Assembly: GCA_034927345.1 (NCBI GenBank)
Contig: JAYFQE010000017.1
Span: 1-64,000, forward strand
Length of the DNA: 64,000 bases
Source: JAYFQE01 sp034927345
GTDB taxonomy: Bacteria; Bacillota; Clostridia; Saccharofermentanales; UBA5734
Direction: 5' to 3'
The translations under genes were made by a program, and so were the position numbers. The notes beneath the pieces were generated by a model that made no database searches, was not told the DNA's origin, and saw only the letters and a program-made list of their open reading frames with translations. Shown one piece after another: positions 55,549 to 63,995 of the stretch (positions are counted from its first letter, which is position 1; each line of letters begins with the position of its first letter).

Positions 55549-56394
55549 ATGAAACTGGGACTTTTCAGTTTGCCGAATCCGACAATGACTTACCGGGAAG
55601 CGGTTGATTATGCCCTCTCGATGGGCATGGACGCTATCGAGCCATACTGCGACCGCGAATTTGCCGAGCCGGACACAGATGCCGCCCACAGGCTGGCTGA
55701 ATACGCCGCTGAGCGGAATATGAAGATCTGCTGCTTCTCCATGGCGGTCAATGTGGCGGCCAGGGACAATGCCGCGGAGATTGAACGGCTGAAAAAGTAC
55801 GCTGAGGTTGCCGCGGCTCTGGGATCTCCATTTTTACACCATACCCTGCTGCCGGATTTGACGCACCGTCAGGAACGCGTTCCTTTTTCAGATTTGCTGA
55901 AGCGGGCCGTCCGGTCTGTCCGCGAAGTTTATGATTATGCCGAACAACTCGGCGTTAAGTGCGTTTATGAAGATCAGGGGTATTCCTTTAACGGTTGTGA
56001 ACGGTTTGAGCGTTTTCTGGAGGCTGTGGACCGGAACGTCGGCATCGTGGCCGATCTGGGCAACATTTATTTTGTCGGCGAGAATCCGGCGGCTTTTGTC
56101 GGCCGGTTTGCCCCGCTTATTGTTCATGTCCATGCTAAAGACTATCTTTTCAAAGCGGGATCGCAAGGCAATCCCGGCGCAAGATGGTCGATGACCCGCG
56201 ACGGCGATTTTTTACGGGACACCATCATGGGGCACGGCCTGGTGCCGTTTGAGCAAGTCTTCCGGATCCTGATCCGCGCCGGTTATCAGGGGACGTTTTC
56301 CCTCGAATACAACGGCGTTGAAGACGCGCTGCCGGCGATCAGCCAGAGCGTAGAAAACCTGCGGCGCCTGTATGAAAACGCTGAAAAAAACTAA
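55549..56394 (+). CDS. Sugar-phosphate isomerase/epimerase (TIM barrel)
   Basis: 281 residues. Strands and metal-site residues: MGMDAIEPYCDR, MKICCFSMAVNV, ALGSPFLHHTLLPD (His), VKCVYEDQGY (Glu), VGIVADLGNIYFVG (Asp), IVHVHAKDYLF (His) and FSLEYNGVED (Glu). It is the intact relative of the remnant at 677-1140. The second of two adjacent ATGs is chosen for AGGAG spacing. It is translated directly after the unrecognised gene (10 bp) and ended by a bidirectional terminator. Confidence 0.85.
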   Translation: MKLGLFSLPNPTMTYREAVDYALSMGMDAIEPYCDREFAEPDTDAAHRLAEYAAERNMKICCFSMAVNVAARDNAAEIERLKKYAEVAAALGSPFLHHTLLPDLTHRQERVPFSDLLKRAVRSVREVYDYAEQLGVKCVYEDQGYSFNGCERFERFLEAVDRNVGIVADLGNIYFVGENPAAFVGRFAPLIVHVHAKDYLFKAGSQGNPGARWSMTRDGDFLRDTIMGHGLVPFEQVFRILIRAGYQGTFSLEYNGVEDALPAISQSVENLRRLYENAEKN

Positions 56395-56428
56395 AGGAGC
56401 TGTTTCAAGACAGCCCCTTGGTTTTTTC
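56393..56428. terminator. Bidirectional intrinsic terminator
   Basis: The stem AAGGAGCTGT / ACAGCCCCTT has a TTCAAG loop. GTTTTTT follows on the plus strand, and a T-rich stretch from the end of the isomerase gene follows on the minus strand. It separates two convergent genes. Confidence 0.8.
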
Positions 56429-56454
56429 GTATCGTTTAATAGGCGCGGCTATTT

Positions 56455-57513
56455 TTAGCGCATCAGCATTTCCAGGGTCGGATAGAGCGCTTCGGCCATC
56501 CGCATGAATCCCAAATCGTTCGGGTGGCAGCCGTCGACGGTGCAGCTGTCCCGCATCAGCGAGCCGAACAGCCGCTCGCCGTCGATGAAAAATACTTGCT
56601 TATCTCCGGCTTGCCGAGCCCGGTGGTACGTGTTCAGGATGACTTCCTGTCTGGCGACACAGTCTTCGTCGGTCGGATCGGCGTCGGGCTTCGATATGAA
56701 AATGACCGGCATATCCGGGTGCGCCTCGCGGAGGATCTGAAAAAAGGGCTCGTGGGTCTTTTGCAGATACGCGGCGTTCGGCGCGTTGTGATCGTAGTCC
56801 ATAACAAACAGGTTCATGTCGAGAGAAGCGATCATGCGGGCCATCTCGGGTTCGCCTTTGGCGCTGCCGCTGAAACCCAGATTGATGATATCCAGATCGA
56901 GCATGCGCGACAGAATCGACTGGTAGGCGTTGCCGGGCCGGGAAGCGCAGCCGCCCTGGGTAATAGACGAACCGTAGAATACGGCCGGTTGTTCGTTTCG
57001 GTACGGCGCGGCTCCGTTCAGGACACAGCCGGGCTGCAAGCCGATGGCCAGCTGCTTAACGCCATTGTATAAAGGGAAATTAAGCGTCAGGTCCTTCAAT
57101 CCCGGTTTGGCGAAAAAAAACTCTCCGACGACGACGTCGCTGGCGGCGCCGGGCATGAAAGTCTTTTGATAGACCGGATTACGGCCGCCGCCGCAGTAAA
57201 GATCAAAGCCGGAAGAACCGGTGCGCGGCATATGCGACATATCGTCCGGACTGGTTAAAACAGCTTTAAGCGTAAAAAAGCTGGAATCGGTTTGAAAGCG
57301 CAGCCGGATGCCGGCCGTATGAACCGCCAGCTGCCGGACACCGTCGGACATCTGACCCAGAATGGCGGGGTCCATCCGGCAAAACGGGGCTTCGGCATAG
57401 GGGATACAGGCGCCGTGGATGCGGAAAGGCCCGTCGAACCGGCTATGCCATTGAATCTGTTCCTCAGAGAGCGTCGTTACCAAACGAAAGTTTTCGTCAA
57501 TGTCAGAAATTTT
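56455..57513 (-). CDS. SGNH/GDSL-family hydrolase with N-terminal beta-sandwich
   Basis: About 352 residues. The N-terminal 160 residues form a beta-sandwich of the GxDLY type (GSSGFDLYCGGG). The SGNH hydrolase has the nucleophile block AVFYGSSITQGG, the Gly block NLGFSGSAKG, the third block MDYDHNAPN (Asn present, GxND altered) and DGCHPNDLGFMRMAE with catalytic Asp and His. Such enzymes remove acetyl or acyl groups from carbohydrates. No export signal is visible. ATG at 57513 has AAGGAG upstream. It is transcribed alone. Confidence 0.85.
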   Translation of the reverse strand, partial: KISDIDENFRLVTTLSEEQIQWHSRFDGPFRIHGACIPYAEAPFCRMDPAILGQMSDGVRQLAVHTAGIRLRFQTDSSFFTLKAVLTSPDDMSHMPRTGSSGFDLYCGGGRNPVYQKTFMPGAASDVVVGEFFFAKPGLKDLTLNFPLYNGVKQLAIGLQPGCVLNGAAPYRNEQPAVFYGSSITQGGCASRPGNAYQSILSRMLDLDIINLGFSGSAKGEPEMARMIASLDMNLFVMDYDHNAPNAAYLQKTHEPFFQILREAHPDMPVIFISKPDADPTDEDCVARQEVILNTYHRARQAGDKQVFFIDGERLFGSLMRDSCTVDGCHPNDLGFMRMAEALYPTLEMLMR

Positions 57514-57645
57514 CATAAGCCTGCTCCTTGTTCCGGATTTTTTCTCAATGATCATTTTATACTGTAAATCTGTATAATTACCTGAATTATATCATATTTT
57601 TTTCGGATAAGTCCTCCTGCCGCAACAGGTTCTCCGATCGGGAGC

Positions 57646-59310
57646 CTATCGACGGATGCCGAATTGCCTGGCGATATCGGCGGCAAAACTGGACTTGGCC
57701 GGAGGGCCCGGCAGTATCCGGTAGGTTCGCAGCCGGACGGGGCCGTCTTGCGTCCGGTCGGATTCCGGCCGGGCGTCTTCGTACTGCGCGGCCATGCTGA
57801 TCAGCCTGGCCGCGCCGGCCTGGCGGGCCTGCACAGTCTGGTTGATGAAGTCCACCTTCCCGGCGAATTCATATAGATGAGTGACAAAAGCACAGCGGGT
57901 GCCGATCAAGGCGATCGCTGAAAGGACATTTTCAGCGATCTGGCTGCCTTCGCGCGCATTAGTCGATGCGAATGATTCGTTCATCAAAATCAAGCTGTCC
58001 GGCGTCGCCTGTTTAAGGATGGCCAGCATTCGGTCGAGTTCCTCTCCCAGCCGTCCTTCGTGGCTTTCCGGCATTTCATCAACCGGAAAATGAGTGAAGA
58101 TCTGATCAGCCGGACTGATATCCGCCTGGGCGGCTGGAATCGGCAATCCCGCTTGCGCCAAAACCTGAAGAATTCCGATCGCCCGGAGATAGGTCGTTTT
58201 TCCGCCTTGGTTCGGTCCGCTGATGATCTGGATCCTTCCTGTTTCGTTAAAAGCGACGTCATTGGATACGATCAGCTCCATCGGCCGGTTTTGGCCGGTT
58301 TTATACAGATAAAGCGCAAAACTCAGGTCATACAGTCCATTAGCTTGCAAACATCTTTTCGCGGATGGAACGATAACGGCATGAGCCGATACCAGATCGC
58401 ACTGCTGCATGACAGCGGCGAGTTTGCCGGCTCCTTCATAATAAACCAGTTCATCGGCTAATTTTCGCAGATAAGCCGAATTCCTGGCGGACAGGACTTC
58501 CAGGATTGCCGCAATGCTGAGCAAAGCCTTATCTTTTACTTCCTGCACATTTTGCTCCAGAAGGTAATCGATCTGTTTGACGGGATAGGCATCGTCTTTC
58601 CCTTTGCCGCCCTGCAGAAGATTTTTAACTTCCTGAGCCAGAGAATGCCCTGAATAGGCCTCTTTGCCCAGGCAATCCGCGCCGAAACCATTGCTGTCAA
58701 TATCGAGGATCCGGGCATCGGTCAGTTTAAAGGAAGTATCCATCCGGACCTGGAGTTTAATCCGCAGATAGCCTTTGAGACATTGCTTCAGATTGAAAAG
58801 CATCTGTGTCAGTTCACGAAAATCTGCCTGGGCCAGATCATTGTGGATCGACGCCGCCAGATTCTTCAGCCCTTTGGACCGGCAGGCTTTCTGATGAGCG
58901 CTTAAAGCCGACGCGAGTTTCTTATAGATCTCGCCATATTCCATAAAAATGCTGATTTCCTTGGCCAGCTTATATTCCGCGGTAACCCGATTCCTCATTC
59001 GGGCAGCCGACTGGCGGTCCCTTTCGATGGTCTCCAGCCGGGCCAGCACCTGCCGCAGGGTTTCCAGCAAGACGGGTTCCCGGCAAAAATCTTGCAGAAT
59101 GTCGTATCGATAATCTATGGTTTCCGGATCATTGTTCAGTTCCGAAAGGACCGCCGTCATGATTCTGCGGCAAGCCGGGTTCGGGCTGCCGGCGCACATG
59201 ATATCCAATAGACTGTCCAGCTTCAAGTCTTTAATCCAGGACGGCGGTTGATCGTTCATCAACAGTTTTCTTTTATTGTCGCAAAAAAGCAGGCTGATTT
59301 GCTCAAACAT
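57646..59310 (-). CDS. Short MutS-like ATPase, second of tandem pair
   Basis: About 554 residues: a helical lever/clamp part (about 1-350) and a C-terminal MutS domain V. There is no mismatch-binding domain I and no Smr domain. Walker A is GPNQGGKTT (about residue 365). The Walker B region reads LILMNESFAST, with Asn in place of the Asp of LxxDE. The switch His is in FVTHLYEFA. The MutS segment with GRSTFM is replaced by EGRLGEELDRM. ATG at 59310 has GGAGG upstream. It is 17 bp behind the paralogous gene and belongs to the padR operon. Function unknown; housekeeping mismatch repair is unlikely without domain I. Confidence 0.85.
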   Translation of the reverse strand: MFEQISLLFCDNKRKLLMNDQPPSWIKDLKLDSLLDIMCAGSPNPACRRIMTAVLSELNNDPETIDYRYDILQDFCREPVLLETLRQVLARLETIERDRQSAARMRNRVTAEYKLAKEISIFMEYGEIYKKLASALSAHQKACRSKGLKNLAASIHNDLAQADFRELTQMLFNLKQCLKGYLRIKLQVRMDTSFKLTDARILDIDSNGFGADCLGKEAYSGHSLAQEVKNLLQGGKGKDDAYPVKQIDYLLEQNVQEVKDKALLSIAAILEVLSARNSAYLRKLADELVYYEGAGKLAAVMQQCDLVSAHAVIVPSAKRCLQANGLYDLSFALYLYKTGQNRPMELIVSNDVAFNETGRIQIISGPNQGGKTTYLRAIGILQVLAQAGLPIPAAQADISPADQIFTHFPVDEMPESHEGRLGEELDRMLAILKQATPDSLILMNESFASTNAREGSQIAENVLSAIALIGTRCAFVTHLYEFAGKVDFINQTVQARQAGAARLISMAAQYEDARPESDRTQDGPVRLRTYRILPGPPAKSSFAADIARQFGIRR

Positions 59311-59327
59311 CCGTTTGCCCTCCATAG

Positions 59328-61022
59328 TCAGGATAGATAACCTTTTGTTTTCAACAGCTGATCCAATTGCTCCGCAGATAAACCGTGTTTCAGGACAATA
59401 TCCTGGGAATAGCCTTGCCCGGAAGGTGTTGAGCGGCTGATCCGATACGTCCTCTGGCCTGATAATCCCCGGCCGTCGGGATCATCGATGCCGGCAACCA
59501 GGTTAGCGATCTGGCCGCCCGCGGGATAGGCCTGATTGAGGGCGTCGACTTCGCAGGCCAGTTCGCTAAAATGTGTGACATAGAATCCAAGGCAATTTAT
59601 TTTCATCAGGATTTGGAGCAAATCCCTGGCCAATTCATAACCGTCGATTCTTCTGGTGCTGGAAAAGGTCTCATTAAGCAGAACCAGACTCCGGTTGGTA
59701 GCTTGCTGCACAATGACCGATATCCGGGCCGCTTCTTCACCCAGCCGTCCCTTCTTGACGCCCAATATTTCCTCCTGGGGGAAATGCGTATAAATAGTAT
59801 CGGCCAGACTGATGCTTGCCGCCGCTGCCGGAACAAAGCAGCCAACCTGGGATAAGACCTGAGCTAAACCAAGCGAACGGATAAAGGTTGTTTTGCCGCC
59901 CTTGTTCGGGCCGGTAATTACAAACAGACGCTCACGCTCCCGGACATCCAGATGATTGAGGACGATATCGGCAGCCAGCTGCTGACAGCCGGCTTCATTC
60001 ATTTGCAGCGCCATGCTGATATCATACAGACCGCAAAACGACGTCTTTTGCCGGTCACAGGCATTCAATTCCGGTTTACAGAATGGAAGGCCGGCCTGCC
60101 TCATCGTTCGGACCATCTCCGCCATTTTCAAATAAAATTCAATTTCCTCTTTCAGCGTACAGATTTGTTCCAGCGCATAAGCGGCATATTGATGATAAAA
60201 GGCATCAATTTTTGTGAAGAGTCGCGGCCGTTTTTCCTGCAGCCTTTCAAGAACCAGACGTTCCAGCCGGGAAAACCGGACGTCATAATAAATTTTAAAG
60301 GCAGAGCGGTCTTTATCATCGGAAAATGCCGCCGCGTACCGAAGCAGCCTGGATATGAAGGATTCGTGATCAACAGCGGCCGCTTCTGTTTTTTGTGAAC
60401 CGGTATGGATCACAACATCTTTCAGGCCGTCATAATAGCCAAATTCAAGGACGATACCGTCAAGCGCATCATAATCCACGGCAATCTGCTGAACCGCTTG
60501 CTTCATAGCCCCAAAAACATCCGCGCCGGAAAGTTGCGCAGCATAAAGCTGTAAAGCCGCCAATCCATTGGATTGTATCCGGCCTTTCTGCATACCCGGG
60601 CAGTCCCTGATTGCTTCAATCAGCGAAATAAAAGCGGCAGCTTTTTCATACAAGCTTGTATAAATATGGATTTCTTCCGGATGCGTATATTTGTCTTCGG
60701 CGTTTCGCTCAATCATTGTCATAGCCTGAGTGAAGCTTTGAAAAGCATCCCGTAATTCCTGGCTGGCGATAAAATCCTGCAGGATATCGAGCCGGTAATT
60801 AATCGTTTTCGCATCGGTACTGAGGTTATGTAACAGTGTTTCCGCCTTTTCCCGGCCTTTTGGTGAAAAATTCAACCGATCCAGCATTTTATCGAGGCAG
60901 AGGTCTTTGAAATAATCATGATAAGCCAAAGCCTGTTCATTAACCGCCAAACTGCTTTTTTCGTCAGGCCACAGTAAACTGTAAAAATCCGGCCCATCGG
61001 GCAGAGGATAAGGATTTTTCAT
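59328..61022 (-). CDS. Short MutS-like ATPase, first of tandem pair
   Basis: 564 residues with the same layout as its neighbour: helical lever/clamp (about 1-350) and ATPase domain V, with no domain I or Smr. Walker A is GPNKGGKTT (371-379), the Walker B region LVLLNETFSST again has Asn (450) for Asp, the switch His is in YVTHFSELA, and KKGRLGEEAARIS replaces the GRSTFM segment. The shared N-terminal segment KTINYRLDILQDF also occurs in the partner (ETIDYRYDILQDF), so the pair arose by duplication. MutS proteins work as dimers, so a heterodimer is plausible. It starts 4 bp after the padR stop codon. Confidence 0.85.
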   Translation of the reverse strand: MKNPYPLPDGPDFYSLLWPDEKSSLAVNEQALAYHDYFKDLCLDKMLDRLNFSPKGREKAETLLHNLSTDAKTINYRLDILQDFIASQELRDAFQSFTQAMTMIERNAEDKYTHPEEIHIYTSLYEKAAAFISLIEAIRDCPGMQKGRIQSNGLAALQLYAAQLSGADVFGAMKQAVQQIAVDYDALDGIVLEFGYYDGLKDVVIHTGSQKTEAAAVDHESFISRLLRYAAAFSDDKDRSAFKIYYDVRFSRLERLVLERLQEKRPRLFTKIDAFYHQYAAYALEQICTLKEEIEFYLKMAEMVRTMRQAGLPFCKPELNACDRQKTSFCGLYDISMALQMNEAGCQQLAADIVLNHLDVRERERLFVITGPNKGGKTTFIRSLGLAQVLSQVGCFVPAAAASISLADTIYTHFPQEEILGVKKGRLGEEAARISVIVQQATNRSLVLLNETFSSTRRIDGYELARDLLQILMKINCLGFYVTHFSELACEVDALNQAYPAGGQIANLVAGIDDPDGRGLSGQRTYRISRSTPSGQGYSQDIVLKHGLSAEQLDQLLKTKGYLS

Positions 61023-61026
61023 TCAT

Positions 61027-61626
61027 TTAGTCCTCCGGTTTCACGTGAAACGTTGATTCCTGATCGCCCTGATAAGCTTTAATCCGGTCTATGGTTTCCT
61101 GACACCATTTGATTCTGAATTCAGCGTCATATATGCCATATTGCAGCGTTGAGAGCCAATAAGGATATCCCTGGTCCCGGCGGTTCTTTTCGTCGGCGAT
61201 GAACTGTTCTTCAATCTGGCGAAATTCAGCCAGACTCTTCTGATGCTCGGCCATGACGCGCTCGAGTTCCTTAAGCGTGGTTTCGGCCGGTATCATTTTG
61301 GCAAAAGTCAGCTTAAGCGGCAATTCCAGTCTTTGCGGCGTATGTTCAACCGGACGCCGGAGCCAGGCTATCAGTTCATCATGTCCCTTCGCGGTAACCG
61401 AATAGACATGACGCTGCGGCCGGCCCGGATTCTCTTCCACCGTTTTTGTGATAACGCCATCCTGCTCCATTTGCCGAAGAACCGGATAGATGTGTCCGAA
61501 ATTTTCGTTCCAAAAAAAAGAAATCCCGCGGTCGCAAGCCTTTTTGATATCATAGCCTGATCCCGGTTTTTGACTGATGCTCAATACACCGAGAATGGCA
61601 TACCTGGTTTTATTGATACTGGACAT
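61027..61626 (-). CDS. PadR-family transcription regulator
   Basis: About 199 residues. The winged-helix domain is RYAILGVLSISQKPGSGYDI, then FGHIYPVLRQMEQDGVI and HVYSVTAKGHDELIAWL, followed by the C-terminal dimerisation helices of the Vir_act_alpha_C type. PadR proteins repress their own operon and respond to small molecules or stress. ATG at 61626 has AGGGGG upstream. The promoter upstream carries a 9-bp inverted repeat, a likely operator. A parS site is embedded in the last codons (TFHVKPED). It leads the operon with the two MutS-like genes. Confidence 0.9.
   Translation of the reverse strand: MSSINKTRYAILGVLSISQKPGSGYDIKKACDRGISFFWNENFGHIYPVLRQMEQDGVITKTVEENPGRPQRHVYSVTAKGHDELIAWLRRPVEHTPQRLELPLKLTFAKMIPAETTLKELERVMAEHQKSLAEFRQIEEQFIADEKNRRDQGYPYWLSTLQYGIYDAEFRIKWCQETIDRIKAYQGDQESTFHVKPED
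61038..61051. promoter_or_regulatory. parS: parS-type site inside the 3' end of padR
   Basis: The 14-bp palindrome GTTTCACGTGAAAC is identical to the core of the two perfect sites near parA; only the two outer bases differ. It lies about 41 kb from dnaA, on the side opposite to parAB. Confidence 0.85.
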
Positions 61627-61675
61627 TGTTTTACCCCCTCTGCTTGTCAATCATTCAAAAGTGAAGTTCAGCGTT

Positions 61676-61711
61676 ATTATATCACTGTGATATATAGTGT
61701 CAACAGTGATA
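61676..61711 (-). promoter_or_regulatory. padR-mutS operon promoter with probable PadR operator
   Basis: On the minus strand a near-consensus promoter TTGACA, 16-bp spacer, TATAAT. A perfect 9-bp inverted repeat (TATCACTGT / ACAGTGATA, 14 bp apart) spans the whole spacer and flanks the -35 element. Autoregulation by PadR is inferred. Confidence 0.7.
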
Positions 61712-61794
61712 AGGAAACAACACGAAACAGATAAACCGGTGTATAATTCATTCATGATTAAAATGGTTAAAGCGAACGCATGGAGGTACTGGTT

Positions 61795-62817
61795 ATGAAA
61801 GCCTTATATGCCCGGGGGAATTTTGACATTATAGTCCGCGAAACGGCGATGCCCGTGCCGGTCGGCGATCAAGTGCTGATTAAAGTTAAAGCCTGCGGCC
61901 TCTGCGGTACAGACCTCCATTTTGCCAAGGACCGGCAGGCGGACTATACGCCGTTAGGTCATGAAATAGCCGGCGAGATCGTCGATCTGGGCAAATCGGC
62001 CGCGCATTACCGGATCGGCGATAAGGTCATCGTCGAAGACATCGCTTTCTGCGGCGTTTGTCCTGATTGCAAAAACGGCCATCCATCCGTCTGCCGAAAA
62101 GGGCCGACCCTGAATGGGCAGCCGGGCATGTCGGAATACCTGGCCGTCAGTGCGCGGCTTTTGAATCCGTTTACGGATATGGATTTTTGTACGGCTTCGC
62201 TCGTGGAACCGCTGGCAGTGTCGATCCATTGTACCCAGAATGCCAGGATCCCGCTTGGCGGTTCGGTCGTGGTCTATGGACCCGGTCCCATCGGCCTGAT
62301 GTGCGTGAGTCTGGCCAAACGATTGGGCGCTGCCCGGGTTGCTCTGGTCGGGACGACGGAAAAAACGGCGAAAGGAGCCGTCCGCTTATCTGCCGGCCGG
62401 AAAATGGGCGCCGACCTGACGGTGGCGGCAACAGAAACTGACCCGGTATCCGCCATCCTCGACTTTTTCCCGGGCGGCGCCGACAGCGTCATTGTAACAT
62501 CGCCGCCAGCGACTTTACCGTCCGCCCTCAAGATGGTTCGATATGGCGGCGCCGTCAGCCTCGCCGGCATCGACCTGGGCGGCAAAGACAAGGTCGAGCT
62601 GAGCGTTAATGAATTGATCTTCAATAAAATGACGCTGACAACCACGTTCGCCGAGCCGGCTCTGATGTTTCCGACAGCGATCAAACTCCTAAGCCAGGGT
62701 TTGATCGACGCGCAAAGCATCATCACGCACACCTTTACCTTTGCCGAAGCGAAGGATCTGATCAAGCGAAGCTTTTCCGGCGAAGAAGCCATGATAAAAG
62801 CCGTTCTGATCCCTTAA
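61795..62817 (+). CDS. Zinc-dependent alcohol/polyol dehydrogenase (MDR)
   Basis: About 340 residues. The catalytic zinc site is CGLCGTDLHF and PLGHEIAGEI, the structural zinc site has four Cys in FCGVCPDCKNGHPSVC, and the cofactor loop is VVYGPGPIGLMCVSLAK. The pattern is that of sorbitol/threonine dehydrogenases. ATG at 61795 has GGAGG 9 bases before it, and GTATAAT lies at 61741. It is divergent from padR and shares its upstream region, so PadR might also affect it. It oxidises a polyol or amino alcohol with NAD(P); the substrate is unknown. Confidence 0.9.
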   Translation: MKALYARGNFDIIVRETAMPVPVGDQVLIKVKACGLCGTDLHFAKDRQADYTPLGHEIAGEIVDLGKSAAHYRIGDKVIVEDIAFCGVCPDCKNGHPSVCRKGPTLNGQPGMSEYLAVSARLLNPFTDMDFCTASLVEPLAVSIHCTQNARIPLGGSVVVYGPGPIGLMCVSLAKRLGAARVALVGTTEKTAKGAVRLSAGRKMGADLTVAATETDPVSAILDFFPGGADSVIVTSPPATLPSALKMVRYGGAVSLAGIDLGGKDKVELSVNELIFNKMTLTTTFAEPALMFPTAIKLLSQGLIDAQSIITHTFTFAEAKDLIKRSFSGEEAMIKAVLIP

Positions 62818-62847
62818 AAACCGGCCGGCCGTCACCCGGCTGTTTTT
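62818..62847. terminator. Intrinsic terminator between convergent genes
   Basis: The stem GCCGG / CCGGC with loop CCGTCAC is followed by TGTTTTTG on the plus strand; on the minus strand the hairpin is followed by CGGTTTTT. It serves both the dehydrogenase and nagA. Confidence 0.65.
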
Positions 62848-62867
62848 GCGGCAATTCAGGCCGCCGT

Positions 62868-63995
62868 TTATTTCCTGGCGATTTGCCGGCCGCCGATATA
62901 GACCGCCTCGATCGACCAGTCAGGATTGCAGACGATGAAATCGGCGCATTTGCCGGCTTCGATGTTGCCGATCTTCTGATCGGCGCGAATGACGCGCGCC
63001 GGATTGAAGGTTGCGGCGCGGATGGCGTCTTCCGGACGGATGTTGAAAGAGATGGCCGTGCGCATGCAGTCGAACAGGTTGGTTGCCGAGCCGGCCAGTG
63101 TGCCGTCGACTAAGGTCGCGGTACGCCCGGATACGAGAACTTTCTGGCCGCCCAGTTCGTATTCGCCGTTCGGCATGCCGCAGGCGGACATGGAATCGCT
63201 GACCAGAACCATGCGGCCGGCTCCAAACAGCGCGAAAGCGGCGCGGATGGCGCTGGGGTGGATATGGATGCCGTCGGTGATCAATTCAGCGGTCACGCCG
63301 GCATTTTCAGCGGCCGCGCCGATAACGCCCGGAGCCCGGTGGGCCAGCGGCGGCATAGCGTTGAACAAATGGGTCACATGGCTGGCTCCGGCGTCAAAAG
63401 CCGCTTTTGCCGTATCATAATCGGCAGTGGTGTGGGCGACGGAAACGGTGCATTCGGGCGACACTTTCCGGATAAAATCCAGGGCGCCGGCCAATTCCGG
63501 CGCTACGCAAGCCAGGCGAACCATGTTGTTGGCGTTTTTATTCAAACGGGAAAATAAATCATAATCCGGCAGCCGGAGAAAGTCGGCCTTCTGGGCGCCT
63601 TTTTTAGCCGGATTAAAGAAAGGTCCTTCCATCGTTATACCGCGGATGTGCGAAGCATTTTCCGGCTTTTCCTGCGCCAGTTTCACCGCTGTGGCGAATG
63701 CCGCGGCCAGCTGTTCTTCCGGCAGGGTCATTGAGGCCGGTGAAAAAGATGTGATGCCGTTCTGCGCCAGATAACGGGCAATTTTAACGAGACCTTCGTA
63801 TTGGCCATCGGAAAAATCCGCTCCCGAATTGCCGTGGAAATGGATATCCACTAAACCGGGTATGACATATTTCCCCTCCAGATCCAGAGCATCGCCGCCC
63901 GCGCTATCCGTGGCGAAAACGTCCTTTTCGACGGCAAATCCACCCAGATGAAAAGCGAAATCGCTGCGATAAACCAAAGCATTCTTGAAGTTCAT
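62868..63995 (-). CDS. nagA: N-acetylglucosamine-6-phosphate deacetylase
   Basis: 375 residues, complete. Metal and catalytic residues lie in VDIHFHGNSGADF, ITMEGPFFNP (Glu), VAHTTADYDTA (His), ASHVTHLFNAMPPL (His) and VLVSDSMSACGMP (Asp). The C-terminal ADFIVCNPDWSIEAVYIGG is typical. It removes the acetyl group from GlcNAc 6-phosphate in the cytosol to give the substrate of NagB, encoded 38 kb away at 23831-24589. Only 5 bases of upstream sequence are available, so its operon partners cannot be seen. Confidence 0.95.
   Translation of the reverse strand: MNFKNALVYRSDFAFHLGGFAVEKDVFATDSAGGDALDLEGKYVIPGLVDIHFHGNSGADFSDGQYEGLVKIARYLAQNGITSFSPASMTLPEEQLAAAFATAVKLAQEKPENASHIRGITMEGPFFNPAKKGAQKADFLRLPDYDLFSRLNKNANNMVRLACVAPELAGALDFIRKVSPECTVSVAHTTADYDTAKAAFDAGASHVTHLFNAMPPLAHRAPGVIGAAAENAGVTAELITDGIHIHPSAIRAAFALFGAGRMVLVSDSMSACGMPNGEYELGGQKVLVSGRTATLVDGTLAGSATNLFDCMRTAISFNIRPEDAIRAATFNPARVIRADQKIGNIEAGKCADFIVCNPDWSIEAVYIGGRQIARK

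Noticed and set aside
57646..61022. Housekeeping MutS or MutS2 genes
   Set aside because: Both proteins are about 560 residues, lack the mismatch-binding domain I (with its Phe-x-Glu motif) and the Smr domain, and have altered ATPase motifs.
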